DNA from: Persicaria tinctoria
Taxonomy: Eukaryota > Streptophyta > Magnoliopsida > Caryophyllales > Polygonaceae
NCBI GenBank assembly: GCA_037127255.1
Contig: JBANSL010000012.1
Span: forward strand, 39,919,115 to 39,983,114
Length of the DNA stretch: 64,000 bases
Direction: 5' to 3'
The notes under the pieces are model-generated. The model searched no databases. It was not told where the DNA came from and worked only from the letters and a program-made list of their open reading frames with translations. Shown piece after piece: positions 31,854 through 42,702 of the stretch. The translations under genes were made by a program, and so were the position numbers. Every line of letters begins with the position of its first letter. Position 1 is the stretch's first letter.

Positions 31854-34800
31854 AACCCCCGCAGTCGAAAGTGGAGGGTCCCGTACTGTGAGACTGGACC
31901 GAAAATCACGGAACAACTGCCGAGATAAACCCTTGGTGAAGATATCAGCGTACTGATAGGAGGACGGGACATGAAGAACACGAACATGTCCAAGAGCAAC
32001 CTTGTTCCGAATGAAGTGTAGACCGAGCTCAATGTGCTTCATTCGCTGATGCTGGACTGGGTTGCTGGCCGGATAGACGGCGGATACGTTGTCGGTGTTG
32101 ACCAGGGTGGCCTTCTGAAGAGGGCAGCGGAGCTCAAGAAGGAGATTGTGCAGCCAAGAGCACTCGGAGACAACATTGGCAACACCTTTGTACTCTGCCT
32201 CGACGCTAAAGCGAGACACCACAGACTGTCGCTTCGCGGACCACGACACAAGGGTGTCATTGAGGAAGACACGGTAGCCAGACGTGGAGCGACGTGTGTC
32301 AGGACAACCACCCCAATTCACATCAGTGTAAGCGAGGAGGTCAAGCCGAGAGGAAGGGGTGATTGTGGTGCCCAGCTCGAGGGTACCGCTGATGTACCGG
32401 ATGATCCGCTTCAAGGCTTGGAAGTGCGGCTCCCTGGGTGCATGCATAAACATGCAAATCTACTGAATTGCGTAACTGATGTTTGGCCTAGTGAACGTAA
32501 GATACTGCAACGTACCGGCGAGACTCCGATATAGTGTCGGATCATCAAACAGAGGACCAAAGTGAGCACTTAGCTTGTTGGAGGTATCCACTGGAGTGGC
32601 AACCGACTTGCAGTTGCTCATCTTGGCCCGAACAACAATCTCAGCAGCATACTTACTCTGAGAGAGAAACAACCCAGACGCATGACGCTGCACAACGACT
32701 CCCAAGAAGTAAGACAACGGACCCATATTTGAGATGGCGAACTCGACTCTCAACTGAGCAATAATAGACGTCCGAAGAGCATCAGAAGAGGCAGTGAGGA
32801 TGATGTCGTCGACATATAGCAACAGAAAGGCCATGTCTGAGCCTCTGCGATAGATAAACAGACACGTATCTAAGCGGCTGCAAACAAAGCCCAAGCGAAG
32901 CAGATTAGAAGCAAAGCGCTGGAACCAAGCCCGCGGGGCCTATTTCAGACAATACAGAGAGCGCTTCAGGAGACACACGTGCTTAAGACGATCAGCATCA
33001 GCGAACCCCGGCGGCTGAAACATGTAGACTGTCTCATTCAGATGACCATGCAGAAAGGCGTTCTTGATATCCAGCTCATGAATGGCCCAATGTCGCGACA
33101 ACACTAAGCTCAATAATACTCAAATAGTGGCAGGCTTGACCACGGGGTTGAACGTCTCATCATAATCAATACCTACCTGCTGAGATCGATCGTTGACCAC
33201 AAGACGAGCTTTGTAGCGCTCCAGCGACCCATCGGAGCGGAACTTATGGTGGAAGAGCCACATGCAGCGAATGACGTTCGCCCTAGGAGAGCGAGGAACT
33301 AGAACCCAAGTACCATTCCTTGTAAGGGTCCTGTATTCGTCGAGCATAGCCGCCTGCCAATTCGGGTCGAGGAGGGCTGTTTTGTGGGAGGTGGGGATGG
33401 GGGAAAGGGAGGTCGGGTTTGAGGCGGGGGGATTGGGAGTCGGGAGGACGGAAGGGGATACGGAGAAGGAGGGCTGTGGCCACAACCAGTGTGGTGGGTG
33501 GGGAGCTGGGGAGGAGAATTGATGTGCGGCGACCGCGACATTGGGTATGGCGGGCTGGCAAGTCAAGAGGATGTGGCAAAAGTGGCGGTGGGTTGATGTG
33601 TGGTGTTCATGGACACGATTTGACGAGGTCGAAAGACACCATATATACTATAGGTGTGTGGTCTGGAGGCAGGTGGTGGTGGTGGTGGTGGTGGGGGAGA
33701 GGCATGAGCACCAGAAGAGCTATGAGGAAGAAGAAAGTGAGAGAAAGAAGACTCTGACTCAGACGGAGACACATAAGGTGAAGAAGAGGGGAGAGGAGGA
33801 GAAGAAAAGGGAAAGCGAGACTCATCAAATGTGACATGACGGGACAGAGTGAGCTTATGAGTCTTGATATCAAGGCAAAGGTAATCGCGATGATGAGATG
33901 GATAGCCAAGGAAGACACAAGGAGTGGAGCGCGGGTAAAGCTTGTGAGGGGCGGTGGAGGACTGATTTGGGAAGCACAAGCACCCAATGGTATGAAGGTG
34001 ATCATACCTAGGCAAGGTGGAATAAAGTGCTTGAGTGGGGGAGAGATGGTGTAGGGTAGTGGATGGGAGAATGTTGAGGAGATAGAATGTGGTGGATAAG
34101 GCGTGAGGCCAATAGGAAAGGGGAATGGATGCGTCGAAGACGAGAGAGCGCATCATGTTGGTTATAGTTCTGATGATTCGTTCGGCCTTGCCATTCTGCT
34201 GGGAAGTATAGGAGCAAGACAAGCGATAGGAGATCCCATTTATGGCGAAGAAAGAGTGAAAGTCTTTGTTGTCAAATTCACGGTCATTGTCACATTGGAA
34301 ACATTTGATGGATGTGTGAAACTGAGTTTGGATGTAGGCATGGAATTTGGCAAAGACATGAAACACTTGGGACTTGAAATGCAACGGGAAGACCCATAAG
34401 AAATGAGTGTAATCATCAAGAAACAAGAGGCAGTACTTGTGACCCTCCTTGCTAGGCACATGAGAGGTCCAAATGTCACTATGAATGATATCAAAAGGAA
34501 CAAAAGTGGAGTTCAAAGACCGTTGGAATGGCAGTCAGGCATGTTTGCCTAGCTGACAGGAAGAGCATAAACTAGAGCGTAGGTCTTTAGGACAGGTGAC
34601 AAGCCTTTGAGAACGGAGGACATCTAGAACGGCAACACTGTGATGGCCTAGGCGTGCATGCCACAGGCTGGACGTTGATGTCGAGAGGGCGACCGGGCAC
34701 GACTGACTGGACGCAGGAGGTGGTGTGATAGGGTAGAACTCCCCGGTGTTGTTACATCTTATGCGATTAACCCCCATAGTAAGATCGTTCACAGAGAAAC

Positions 34801-35466
34801 CAAAAGGATCAAACACAAGAGAAACGTTATTGTCAATAGTGAACCGACTGACAGAGATAAGGTTTTTGACAATCTTTGGGGCAATGAAGACATTGTTAAG
34901 GTGTAGTGGGTGGGTTGGGGTCTATAATTTAGTGTGGCCAATACCCAAAGTAGCAAGACGACCACAATTGCCGACGATAATAGAGTGTGAAGGGCCTTTA
35001 AAGGAAATAGAGGAGAGGTTACCTTAGGAGTTCGTCATGTGGGAGGTGGCACCAGTGTCCATGTACCAAGAAGAGTCGGGAGATGTCGGCTGCATAGAGG
35101 AGAAGGCGTGATGTGCATCAGGCGGAACATAGCCTTGATCAGACGATGTTAAATAGGCTTGAGAACCGGCATGGCGAGGGGCTTTGAGCCGAAGTGCATC
35201 CAATGAGGGTTGAAGGCAGGCACCGGGGACCATCGAGGGGCGGCGTTCCGAGGACGAGGGTTGCGAGTTGTCGTATGCCGTGGCCGCTGCATGGAGTCGC
35301 GGCCGCTGCCGGTGCTGATGTCGCGACCGCTGCATATGTCGCGGCCGCAGCTAAAGTCGGAGGTCATCAATTTTATTTTATTTTTGAGGAAAGGAAACGA
35401 GCGAGGGCGTTGAGCAACGATTGAGCGGCAAGAGCGAGAGCGAGAGAGATCCGGGCTCGAGAGCAA
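31851..35466 (-). pseudogene. Broken copia gag-pol
   Basis: On - the remains run as follows. Gag remnant with protease motif WYMDTGATSHM is at 35024-35466. A gag-pre-integrase segment with WHARLGH and CSSCQLGK is at 34535-34816. Integrase core is at 33563-34516 (IHSDIWTS, CDNDREFDN where the usual Gly is Asp, TSQQNGKAERIIRT). The RT start is at 33120-33566. RT with YVDDI is at 32460-32894 and RNase H is at 31851-32453. Four internal stops interrupt one continuous frame: TGA after GKHA (about 34532), TGA after KPATI (about 33117), TAG after YCLK (about 32938) and TAG after ISYAIQ (about 32457). A further interruption lies around 34820-35020. Not functional. Confidence 0.9.
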
Positions 35467-35729
35467 GAGCGAGGGGGAGGCCGGTGAGAGCGCTGGGCAG
35501 CGGTGGAGCGGCGCTACGAGCGAGGGAGAAGACCAGCGAGAGCGAAAGAGATCCGGGCTCGAGAGCGAGAGCGAGGGGGAGGCCGGTGAGGGAGGCTGGT
35601 CGGCGTGGGGGAGAGGTCGGTGAGAGAGAGAGAGAGGCGGCGAGGAGACGACGACGGCGACGGGAAGAGGAGTGGTGGGGCGGGAGGATCAAACTAGGGT
35701 TCCGTGAGGAAGAAAAGGTTGTGATACCA

Positions 35730-35856
35730 TGTAGGATTCTATAATTGATGTAAAGTCCTCCTTGAGGGTTCCATTCATTAGACAATGGTATATATAGGTT
35801 ACAAGGTATTTGGCCTTTGGGCCCACTATACAATATAAGACCTATGTAATCTATCA
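35730..35856 (-). repeat. 5' LTR of copia element
   Basis: 127 bp, paired with 31727-31853. The primer binding site follows directly on the - strand. Confidence 0.95.
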
Positions 35857-35867
35857 GTCCTAATTTG

Positions 35868-36412
35868 GACCTACTACTGTTGTTGTTGCTATTACTGCCA
35901 CTGCCACTTCCACCACTACTACTGCTGCTATTGCTACTCCTACCTATTGCTCCTACTTCTACTGTCACTACTACTGATGCTACTGCTATTGCTTCTACTG
36001 CTACTACTACTGCTGCTGCTACTACTGCTAGTCATGTTGTTGCTACTACTACTGCTGCTACTATTGCTTCTGCTACTACTGTTACTACTACTTCTATTGC
36101 TTCTACTGCTGCTACTGATACTCCTCCTGCTACTACTACTGTTACTACTACTACTGCTCCTGCTACTACTACTACTACTACTGCATCTACCATTGCTCCT
36201 ACCTACTACTACTACAGCTCCTACCGATGCTACTGCTACTACTCCTCATAACGCTACTACTGCTGCTACTACTACCACTGCTCCTACCTACTAATACTAC
36301 TGCTACTACTGCTCCTATTACTACTCCTACTTCTACTACTACTGCTGCTACTGCTTCTACCGCTACTGCCGCTACTACTCCTACTCCTACTCCTACTACT
36401 ACTATATTAACA
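35868..36412. repeat. Imperfect trinucleotide tract (ACT/GCT)n, about 545 bp
   Basis: Almost continuous triplets of TACTAC, TGCTGC and GCTACT. It reads as poly-Leu, poly-Thr/Ala or poly-Ser/Tyr depending on frame, explaining the long overlapping frames here. It begins a dozen bases after the copia target duplication. No gene is implied. Confidence 0.9.
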
Positions 36413-36419
36413 AGCTAAG

Positions 36420-37525
36420 CTCTACAACCCTTCTAAATATTAAAAGTAACTATAGTCAAAGTATGACAGGTATCTCTACTATACCCAGGTAACCCCTTGG
36501 CGACCCCACACACCCGCTTGAGAAGCCCCATGGCATATCTCTAAGTCACCAATAGTAGACAAGGAAAAAAGACAAAAATTTATATCCTTTGTCTCTGCAT
36601 ATATCCTTGTACATTTTCCTTTTGTTTTCAGCAGCCACCCTACCTAGAATGAAACCTGAAAGACCATAAGAGCCAAAGATAGACGTAGCCATAATGTTAA
36701 CACAAGTGTCTTTGCCCTAGAACTAGTTGTAGAATAGAATATCGGTTGGACGAAGCTTACCTTCCTTGTCATCAACCAAACCCGTAGACGCCTCTTTAAG
36801 AACCAAAATCTCAGCCTTCAAACACTCATCTTACAAGACATTCCGCACCATATTATGACAATGCCTAACACCGATATCAGTAGCACAAGCAAGGGTGTGA
36901 ACTCCCCACGAATCCAAAATGTCTTTCTCACAAGCAAGGCATTTGGATCTAGCATGGAACAAGTCAATTCCAAGACGATACTTAATAATGGACCGAAAGG
37001 TAGCGTGATTCATAACCTAGCCGAGACTAGGTATAAGTGCAGCTTTTAGCCATTGTTGGGTCATAGAGAGCTTTAAGTTTGCAATTAAAGCTTATTGCCT
37101 CCCAATAAGAGCTTAACTTCTCCTACCGGACGTGAAAGGTGCTTAGGAAAAAACCCAACCTCCTTATAACGTAGGTCCTCACCCAACCAAAATCTTTCCG
37201 TTTTATCAATATTAAGGTGACGTCCTAGGGCCATACCATCCTTCTAGATAATGGCAAGTGCTTTGCTTACCATCAAAGAGTCCACAGTTAGCATTCAATC
37301 ATCAAGATACCAAGTATTAAGCTTCAACTCACAATTCTCCATAAGCTTATGAATTAGTGGATGCAACGTAAAGGAGAAAAATAGAGGTCCAAGAGAGTCA
37401 CCTTGTTGAACTCCTTGAAACGAATAGAGGACATGATCACCCTAATATAAACGAGTAGGATGTACATAATAGAACTCAACCCAATGGGCGATGAAAGGGC
37501 ACATATGACAAACCTCTTTAATCAT
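36420..37525 (-). mobile_element. LINE-type reverse transcriptase fragment
   Basis: On - around 37290-37410 the translation gives QQGDSLGPLFFSFTLHPLIH and then WYLDD followed by a stop. These are RT motifs B and C of non-LTR retrotransposons. Further on (36831-37013) a Cys/His tail reads CLACEKDILDSWGVHTLAC and then RHCHNMVRNVL, like the C-terminal zinc motif found after some plant LINE RTs. No endonuclease was seen. Stops and frameshifts make it a pseudogene. It abuts the copia remnant at about 37530. Confidence 0.65.
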
Positions 37526-38455
37526 ACCTGGTTAACTTGTTGCTCTGTTACTGAGCAGAGAACACAAGTCCCAACTTCTTGGTGCCTAAAATGTACCTAT
37601 AAAGATACTTCATAGCAGACTAGTGAGTTTCACCTAGGTTAGACATAAACCTACTAAGTACAGATATAGAAAAAGCAAGGTCGGGCATAGTGCACAACAT
37701 ATAGTACATCACAAAACCAACAACAACATCATAACGTGTGTTGGCCATTTTCCAGATGTCTTCCTTGAATTAGTTTGAGATAGCCACATCATCTTCTTAT
37801 TTCTATCTCTTGAGATGTTAATGCCCATAATTTTTTTAGCTCTACCCAAATCCTTCATGTCAAAATGTTGCTTCTGATCCTTTTTCAAATTTATAATAGC
37901 CCCAAGAATTTACAAATTAATAATAGATCATCAACATAAAGCAACACATATATATAATCAAAGGATTTCAACTTCCTGAAGTATAAGCAAGTGTCAAACT
38001 TGCTCCTTTTAAAGCCCAACTTTCTCATGTGAGCATTGAACTTCAAGTTCCACTGCCTGGGGACTACTTCAACCCATAGCTAGACCTTTTCAACAAACAA
38101 GCATGGTCAAGTTTGTTATTGTCAAAAAACCCCTTAGGTTGTTTCATATAAGTAGTTTTAGCTAAATCCACATGCCAAAAAAAAAAAAAAGTTTTTACAT
38201 CCATTTGTTATCATAGAATGTTTCCATAACCAAAAGCAGTCTCATATTTTCAAATTTCATAATAGGAGCAAAGATATCAGTATAATCAGTATCTTCTTTT
38301 TTAGTAAAGGCTTTAACAACAACTCTAGCTTTAAATAGACTCAAAAGTCCCTTCTTTTAGCTTGAAAACTCATTTACAATCAATAAGTATAGCTTTAGGT
38401 GGTTTAGGAACAAGAACCCAGGTCTTATTAATCTTCATAGATTCAATCTCATCAT

Positions 38456-38890
38456 TCATAACTTGTATCCAATTTTAGCATGCATAGATTTCACAGCATA
38501 CTCATAAGTGTCAGGAGTAACAACATTAATATTCTTAGAGGCAAGCAAAGCATACTCCACAATATAAGATGAAAATTTTCTATTAGGAATCTTAACCCTA
38601 CGCTCTCTATCTCTAGCCAACATCCAATCATTCAGCTCAGAAGAAATAAAAGGGGTAGAATTAGGTAGACTAGCGTACTGCCTGTTTTTATCAATGGCCT
38701 CCCCTAATTGGGGTGTATGCAATTGAGTTGCCTCATCATTTCCTGGCACACCAGAGTCAGGAGGCTTTCTTTGTGCAATATCTGGTGAATCAAGTGAAGT
38801 ATCCTCGTCATCCTTTTGTGCAGCAACAGGATCAGGGGTTGTGCTATCTACAGAGGGGGCTTGAGCTCCACCATCTTTGGATACAATCAT
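38456..38890 (-). pseudogene. Copia pol fragment before RT
   Basis: A 144-codon open stretch covering the variable Pro/Asp-rich linker between integrase and RT. It begins near MIVSKDGGAQAPSV and ends at KIGYKL with a stop, after which RT motifs continue in other frames. Part of the 37530-41117 element. Confidence 0.7.
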
Positions 38891-39346
38891 AGGAGAGTAG
38901 CCAATGTCAAACTCATCCTCATCTTCAGTTTCAATGTCTTCGTGGCTAACAAACTGCTCTGTTCCATGATAGGAGTCTTGGCCAAGAGTACCTGCAATCT
39001 TTTTGCTAGCAAATTACTTGAAATAAAACTCATCTTCATTAAAGGCAACATTCCTAAAAGTTGTGACTTTGTAACCTCCGGGCTGCAAGAGAAGCAGCAT
39101 GTACCCCTTTACACCCTCAATATAGCCCAGCAAGACACACTTCAGTGCTTTTGGTTGCAACTTGCCCTATGAAATATGAGAGTAGGCAGTGCATCCAAAG
39201 GGTATCAGGTATATCGTGTTATGCTTATTGCCAATCCACATCTCATGTGGTGTTTTAAAATCAATCACAAAAGATAAAGATTTGTTAATAAGGTATGCAG
39301 TAGTGAGTACAACTTCTCCCCATAGGGAATGTTTCATCCCAACAGC

Positions 39347-40777
39347 TCAAAGCAAGCATCTAGTTTTTTCAAGCAAGGTTGTATGCATCCTCTCAACAGT
39401 GTCATTCTGCTGAGGGGTTCCAAGTACAGTAAGAAGTCTTTTTATGCCATTCTTTAGATGCCATAGCCATGGTGTCTCATTTACACAAGCTTTGAGACAT
39501 TTGGTGACATCTGTTCGAATATTCAACAGGAACATTCTATTCTTCGTCATTGGCACCTTGGCGATCACGTTCTGATGATCATCCTGTAGCAAGAGACTAC
39601 GATTCTTCATGTGCACCTCGTAGTTCTTCTCCAAAAGTTGTCCCAAACTCAAGATGTTGCTCTTCATGTTAGGAACAAAATAAACATTGCTTATGAATTG
39701 ATGACCACCATTCTTCATACGAATCAGAATCGTACCTTTTCCCTTGATGGGAACTTTGGAGTTGTCTCCAAATGTAACACCTCCGGTGATCGACTCATCG
39801 AGCTCAACAAATTTCTTCTTGTCACCACACATGTGGTTGCTCACCGCATTGTCAAGGTACCATACGTCCTTGTCTTTGTCCTCGCCTTGGTAGGCTAGCA
39901 ACAAAGTGGCATCGTTCACTTTCGAATCATCCACGTAGTTGGCCTTTTCCTCAACATTGCTAGGAGCACTCCAACAATCTCGAGCATAGTGCCCATAGTT
40001 TTGGCAATTATAGCATCGAACTTTTGATCTATCTTGTCTGCCAAAGTTTCCTCTTCCTCGTCCTCTCGAGGATTGACCACTTTCTCCATCATTGGAGTCA
40101 TGGTTTGATGATCCGCCTCTTCCTCTTCCTCGAATGGAACCACGTCCACGTCCTCGTCCTCTTCCTCTTTGAGACTTCTCTTGGCCATTACTCTTCTCTT
40201 GAGTTGAGTACTTGGTGGCTAAGACTTGCTCTGTTGGCTCGTCCTTTCTGCTTTTGATCCTTTCCTCACGGGCTTGTAAAGAACCCATGACTTCTTCAAC
40301 CGTCATAGTCTCCAAGTCTTTCGACTCTTTGATGGCGACTACAACATGATCGAACTTCGTTGGCAACGAACGAAGTATCTTCGCAAACGATTCGGACTCT
40401 TGCATTCGGAGACCTTCAAATTCTCCTCGCAAAGATTGCAAGCGCACCTTCTTCACCTTGTCAACCCCTTGGTTAGAGGTTTTCAAGATTTCCCATGCTT
40501 GCTTGGCGGTCGTCTCATTGGCCACTCTTTCAAACATGGACTCAACCAGACATTGGTGGATGAGAGTGAGAGCTTGTTGATCCTTCTTCCGGGTCTTTTG
40601 AAGGAGCTCCTTCTCGGTAGGAGTCAACAAAGCTTCGTCTTTAGACATCTCATAGCCTCTATCGACAATCTTCCACACATCTTGGGAACCAAGAAGTGCC
40701 TTCATGCGGAGACACCAATTCTCATAATTTTCTTTTGTAAGACGAGGAAATTGGAACGGAAAACTTGAATTAGTCAT
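39347..40777 (-). pseudogene. Copia gag-protease with deleted integrase core
   Basis: The frame is open from 40861, but the first methionine after the primer site (40777, [20 protein letters not shown]) fits the usual gag start. Gag (UBN2-type) has [13 protein letters not shown] and a CCHC zinc knuckle [14 protein letters not shown], preceded by Arg/Gly repeats (GRGRGRGRG). The protease motif reads [13 protein letters not shown], where Asp-Thr-Gly is expected, so the active site is damaged. Pre-integrase text stops at WLWHLKNG and jumps in frame to [18 protein letters not shown], which normally follows the integrase catalytic region. So the integrase core is deleted without loss of frame. Confidence 0.85.
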
Positions 40778-40783
40778 AACCGA

Positions 40784-40795
40784 GCTCTGATACCA
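40784..40795 (-). other. Primer binding site (initiator Met tRNA)
   Basis: TGGTATCAGAGC on -, a perfect 12-nt match to the usual plant copia primer site, 3 nt after the LTR end. Confidence 0.95.
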
Positions 40796-40798
40796 ATT

Positions 40799-41117
40799 TG
40801 ATAGAATTTGAAGAGGAAATAATATTGGAAGAGGCAATTTAGAAGAGGAATAGAAACTCAAATAGCTCTCAAATGTGTTTAACTCTTTATTTGTGTTCTT
40901 TACTCTTATTGATCAAGCTTACAAATGTGTCTATTTATAGGCTAGTGGTGCATGGAACTTAACATCAACTTCCTATACATTAAATCAATAAACTTATTCA
41001 CTTTAAACTCAAGAAATAAATTCATATGTTTCCAACATGCATGAACTTCCATAATCAATAGGTGCATGTAACTTAGATGAATTAAAAAATACTAAATTTA
41101 AGTTTATTATTTCAACA
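40799..41117 (-). repeat. 5' LTR of truncated copia element, 319 bp
   Basis: On - it begins TGTTGAAATAATAAAC and ends AAATTCTATCA (TG..CA). A TATA-like CTATAAATAGAC lies at about 40932-40943 on -. Confidence 0.85.
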
Positions 41118-41690
41118 GGAAATGCCCTCGGGAGACCGAGATGGTGACTGCGGATGTCCTTGTCTTTATCTACAGATTTGCTGATGTTTCGTGCAACCAT
41201 CTCTTCCGTGATGTGGCGGATAAAGTTGAGCATCTTTAGTTTTTAATGGAAAGTGTTTTACTTGTCGCTCACCCAGAGGCCAGAGCTCATTGCTCTCATT
41301 CGAAATGGCGCTATTTTGTGGTGGGTCAGAAATACGCTAAAGGCCATATTTAATTATTTATATTTTAAAAAAAAACTTTAGATGACACAAGGAGTACTAT
41401 GCTTAGTTTTCCATTAAAAAGAAGAAATTCGAAATTCAATTTTATGCCTAAAAAGGGCAATACAAATTCATGCACGGAGTCTTTAAGTTCTACCAATTGA
41501 ACCAACATAATTTAGCTCAAAAACAATGCGTTCAAAATACTGTATAAATTTGTTCATGAACCTTAAGCGACCACAAAAAAAATATAGTATAAAATAATTA
41601 AAATCTAAAAATAAGGAGCATGCCAGCTATCCTTCACAGACAAACCTTTGAGGGCTCCAAGTAATTTGAATACGGAGTATGTTCCAAAAC
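41118..41690. other. Intergenic DNA between copia LTR and 5-phosphatase gene
   Basis: No domain-bearing frame. The 5' end of the next gene probably begins between 41690 and 42060. Confidence 0.4.
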
Positions 41691-42702
41691 AGACAAATGT
41701 ACAGAAGCTAGAGAGATTTAGCAGTTGAGTTGAGAACCCTTAGAAGCTACAACTACAATTCCCCGGATGTCCAGTTTCAGGTTTCCATTTCTTGTTGTTA
41801 CCATTGCTTTCACTGTTTCTGTTTCCCCTCATTTCTCTCTGTTTGCTTCCTGGGATAATTAAACCCATGTGGGTTTTTCTAGTTGACTTTCTTGGGGAGC
41901 AAAAAATCCCATTTGGGTTTTTGTCAGCAATTTTCACATTTGGGTTTCCTGTTTGCATTTTGAAATTTGTTCATTCACAATCTCCCATTCTGATAACTAC
42001 TTCTGGTAATTTTTCACCCTCTGCTCTCCTTTTCCATTTTGGGATTGATTTCAATTGAAGGGATGGTTAAAAGTTGAGAAATTTGTGAACTTTCAATCCT
42101 CCATTGATCCCCACATCACATTATTATTTATTCAAATAAACTCTTGTCTTTCTGATGAATTTGTGAGTTTTCAATTTCTTTTCTGGGGAATTTGAATTAG
42201 GGTGTTGAGGAAATTGCTTGTTAGTAATAATTATCAATCTGGGAGGGATGATTAAAACATATTGGGGGTGGGGATTTGGAGACTAAGAAAGTAACTCTTG
42301 CATCTTATGAAATCTTTGATGGTCTACTTAGGATGGTTCTGAAAAATGAAGACAGAAAAGGCAAGGTATTAGGTGTCTTCTTGATCATTTCTTGGTTAAA
42401 GTATTACTTAAAACACTTATATTATTGTCTCCTTCATCACTTTTGCATTATTATTTATATGTCCCACCAGAAAAGTTTGTTCTTCATCACATATTATATA
42501 TCTCTAATCTCCTCTGTGTGTTATTCCTTCCACGTTTTGGGGGCTCGAATTCAATAATACACTAGACACATCTTCCTGTGATTCTTCATCATATGTGTGA
42601 TATGTTTGCCCTTTTTGCTGATCTTATGGCAAATTGTTGTTTGTTCGATTTCTTCGGCCACATACTGTTTTTATATATGTGGTACTGCATTTGCAGTCCT
42701 TG

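Larger units (their letters stand above)
31727..35856 (-). mobile_element. Ty1/copia LTR retrotransposon, complete but defective, 4,130 bp
   Basis: LTRs of 127 bp lie at 31727-31853 (3' LTR) and 35730-35856 (5' LTR). Both run TGTAGGATTCTA..AATCTATCA, with a handful of differences by eye. GTCCT flanks both ends (31722-31726 and 35857-35861). A primer site TGGTATCACAAC on - (35718-35729) matches the initiator-Met tRNA type at its first eight bases. A polypurine tract GCGGGGGTTTG precedes the 3' LTR. Domain order on - is gag, protease, integrase, RT, RNase H, which is copia. Very short LTRs and small size suggest the Ale/Retrofit group (inference). Stop codons make it non-autonomous. Confidence 0.95.
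37530..41117 (-). mobile_element. Ty1/copia retrotransposon, 3'-truncated
   Basis: A 5' LTR (40799-41117), primer site and gag-pol run leftwards and break off in RNase H near 37530. Recognisable pieces on -: gag and protease (39347-40777); integrase C-terminal segment (38890-39340, with GYIEGVKGYMLL and VTTFRNVAFNEDEF); RT (LLYVDDLL about 37940, FDMKDLGRAKKIMGI about 37840); RNase H region (VGGFVMYYMLC, SVLSRFMSNLGETH then LGTKKLGLVFS about 37560-37720). No 3' LTR is present in the window. The missing end may have been removed with the adjoining LINE fragment. Confidence 0.85.

Noticed and set aside
32034..35424. Several + strand frames across the copia element
   Set aside because: Antisense shadows of the - strand gag-pol, whose domains are clearly on -.
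35865..36418. Poly-Leu, poly-Thr and poly-Ser/Tyr frames
   Set aside because: Products of the trinucleotide tract read in different frames.
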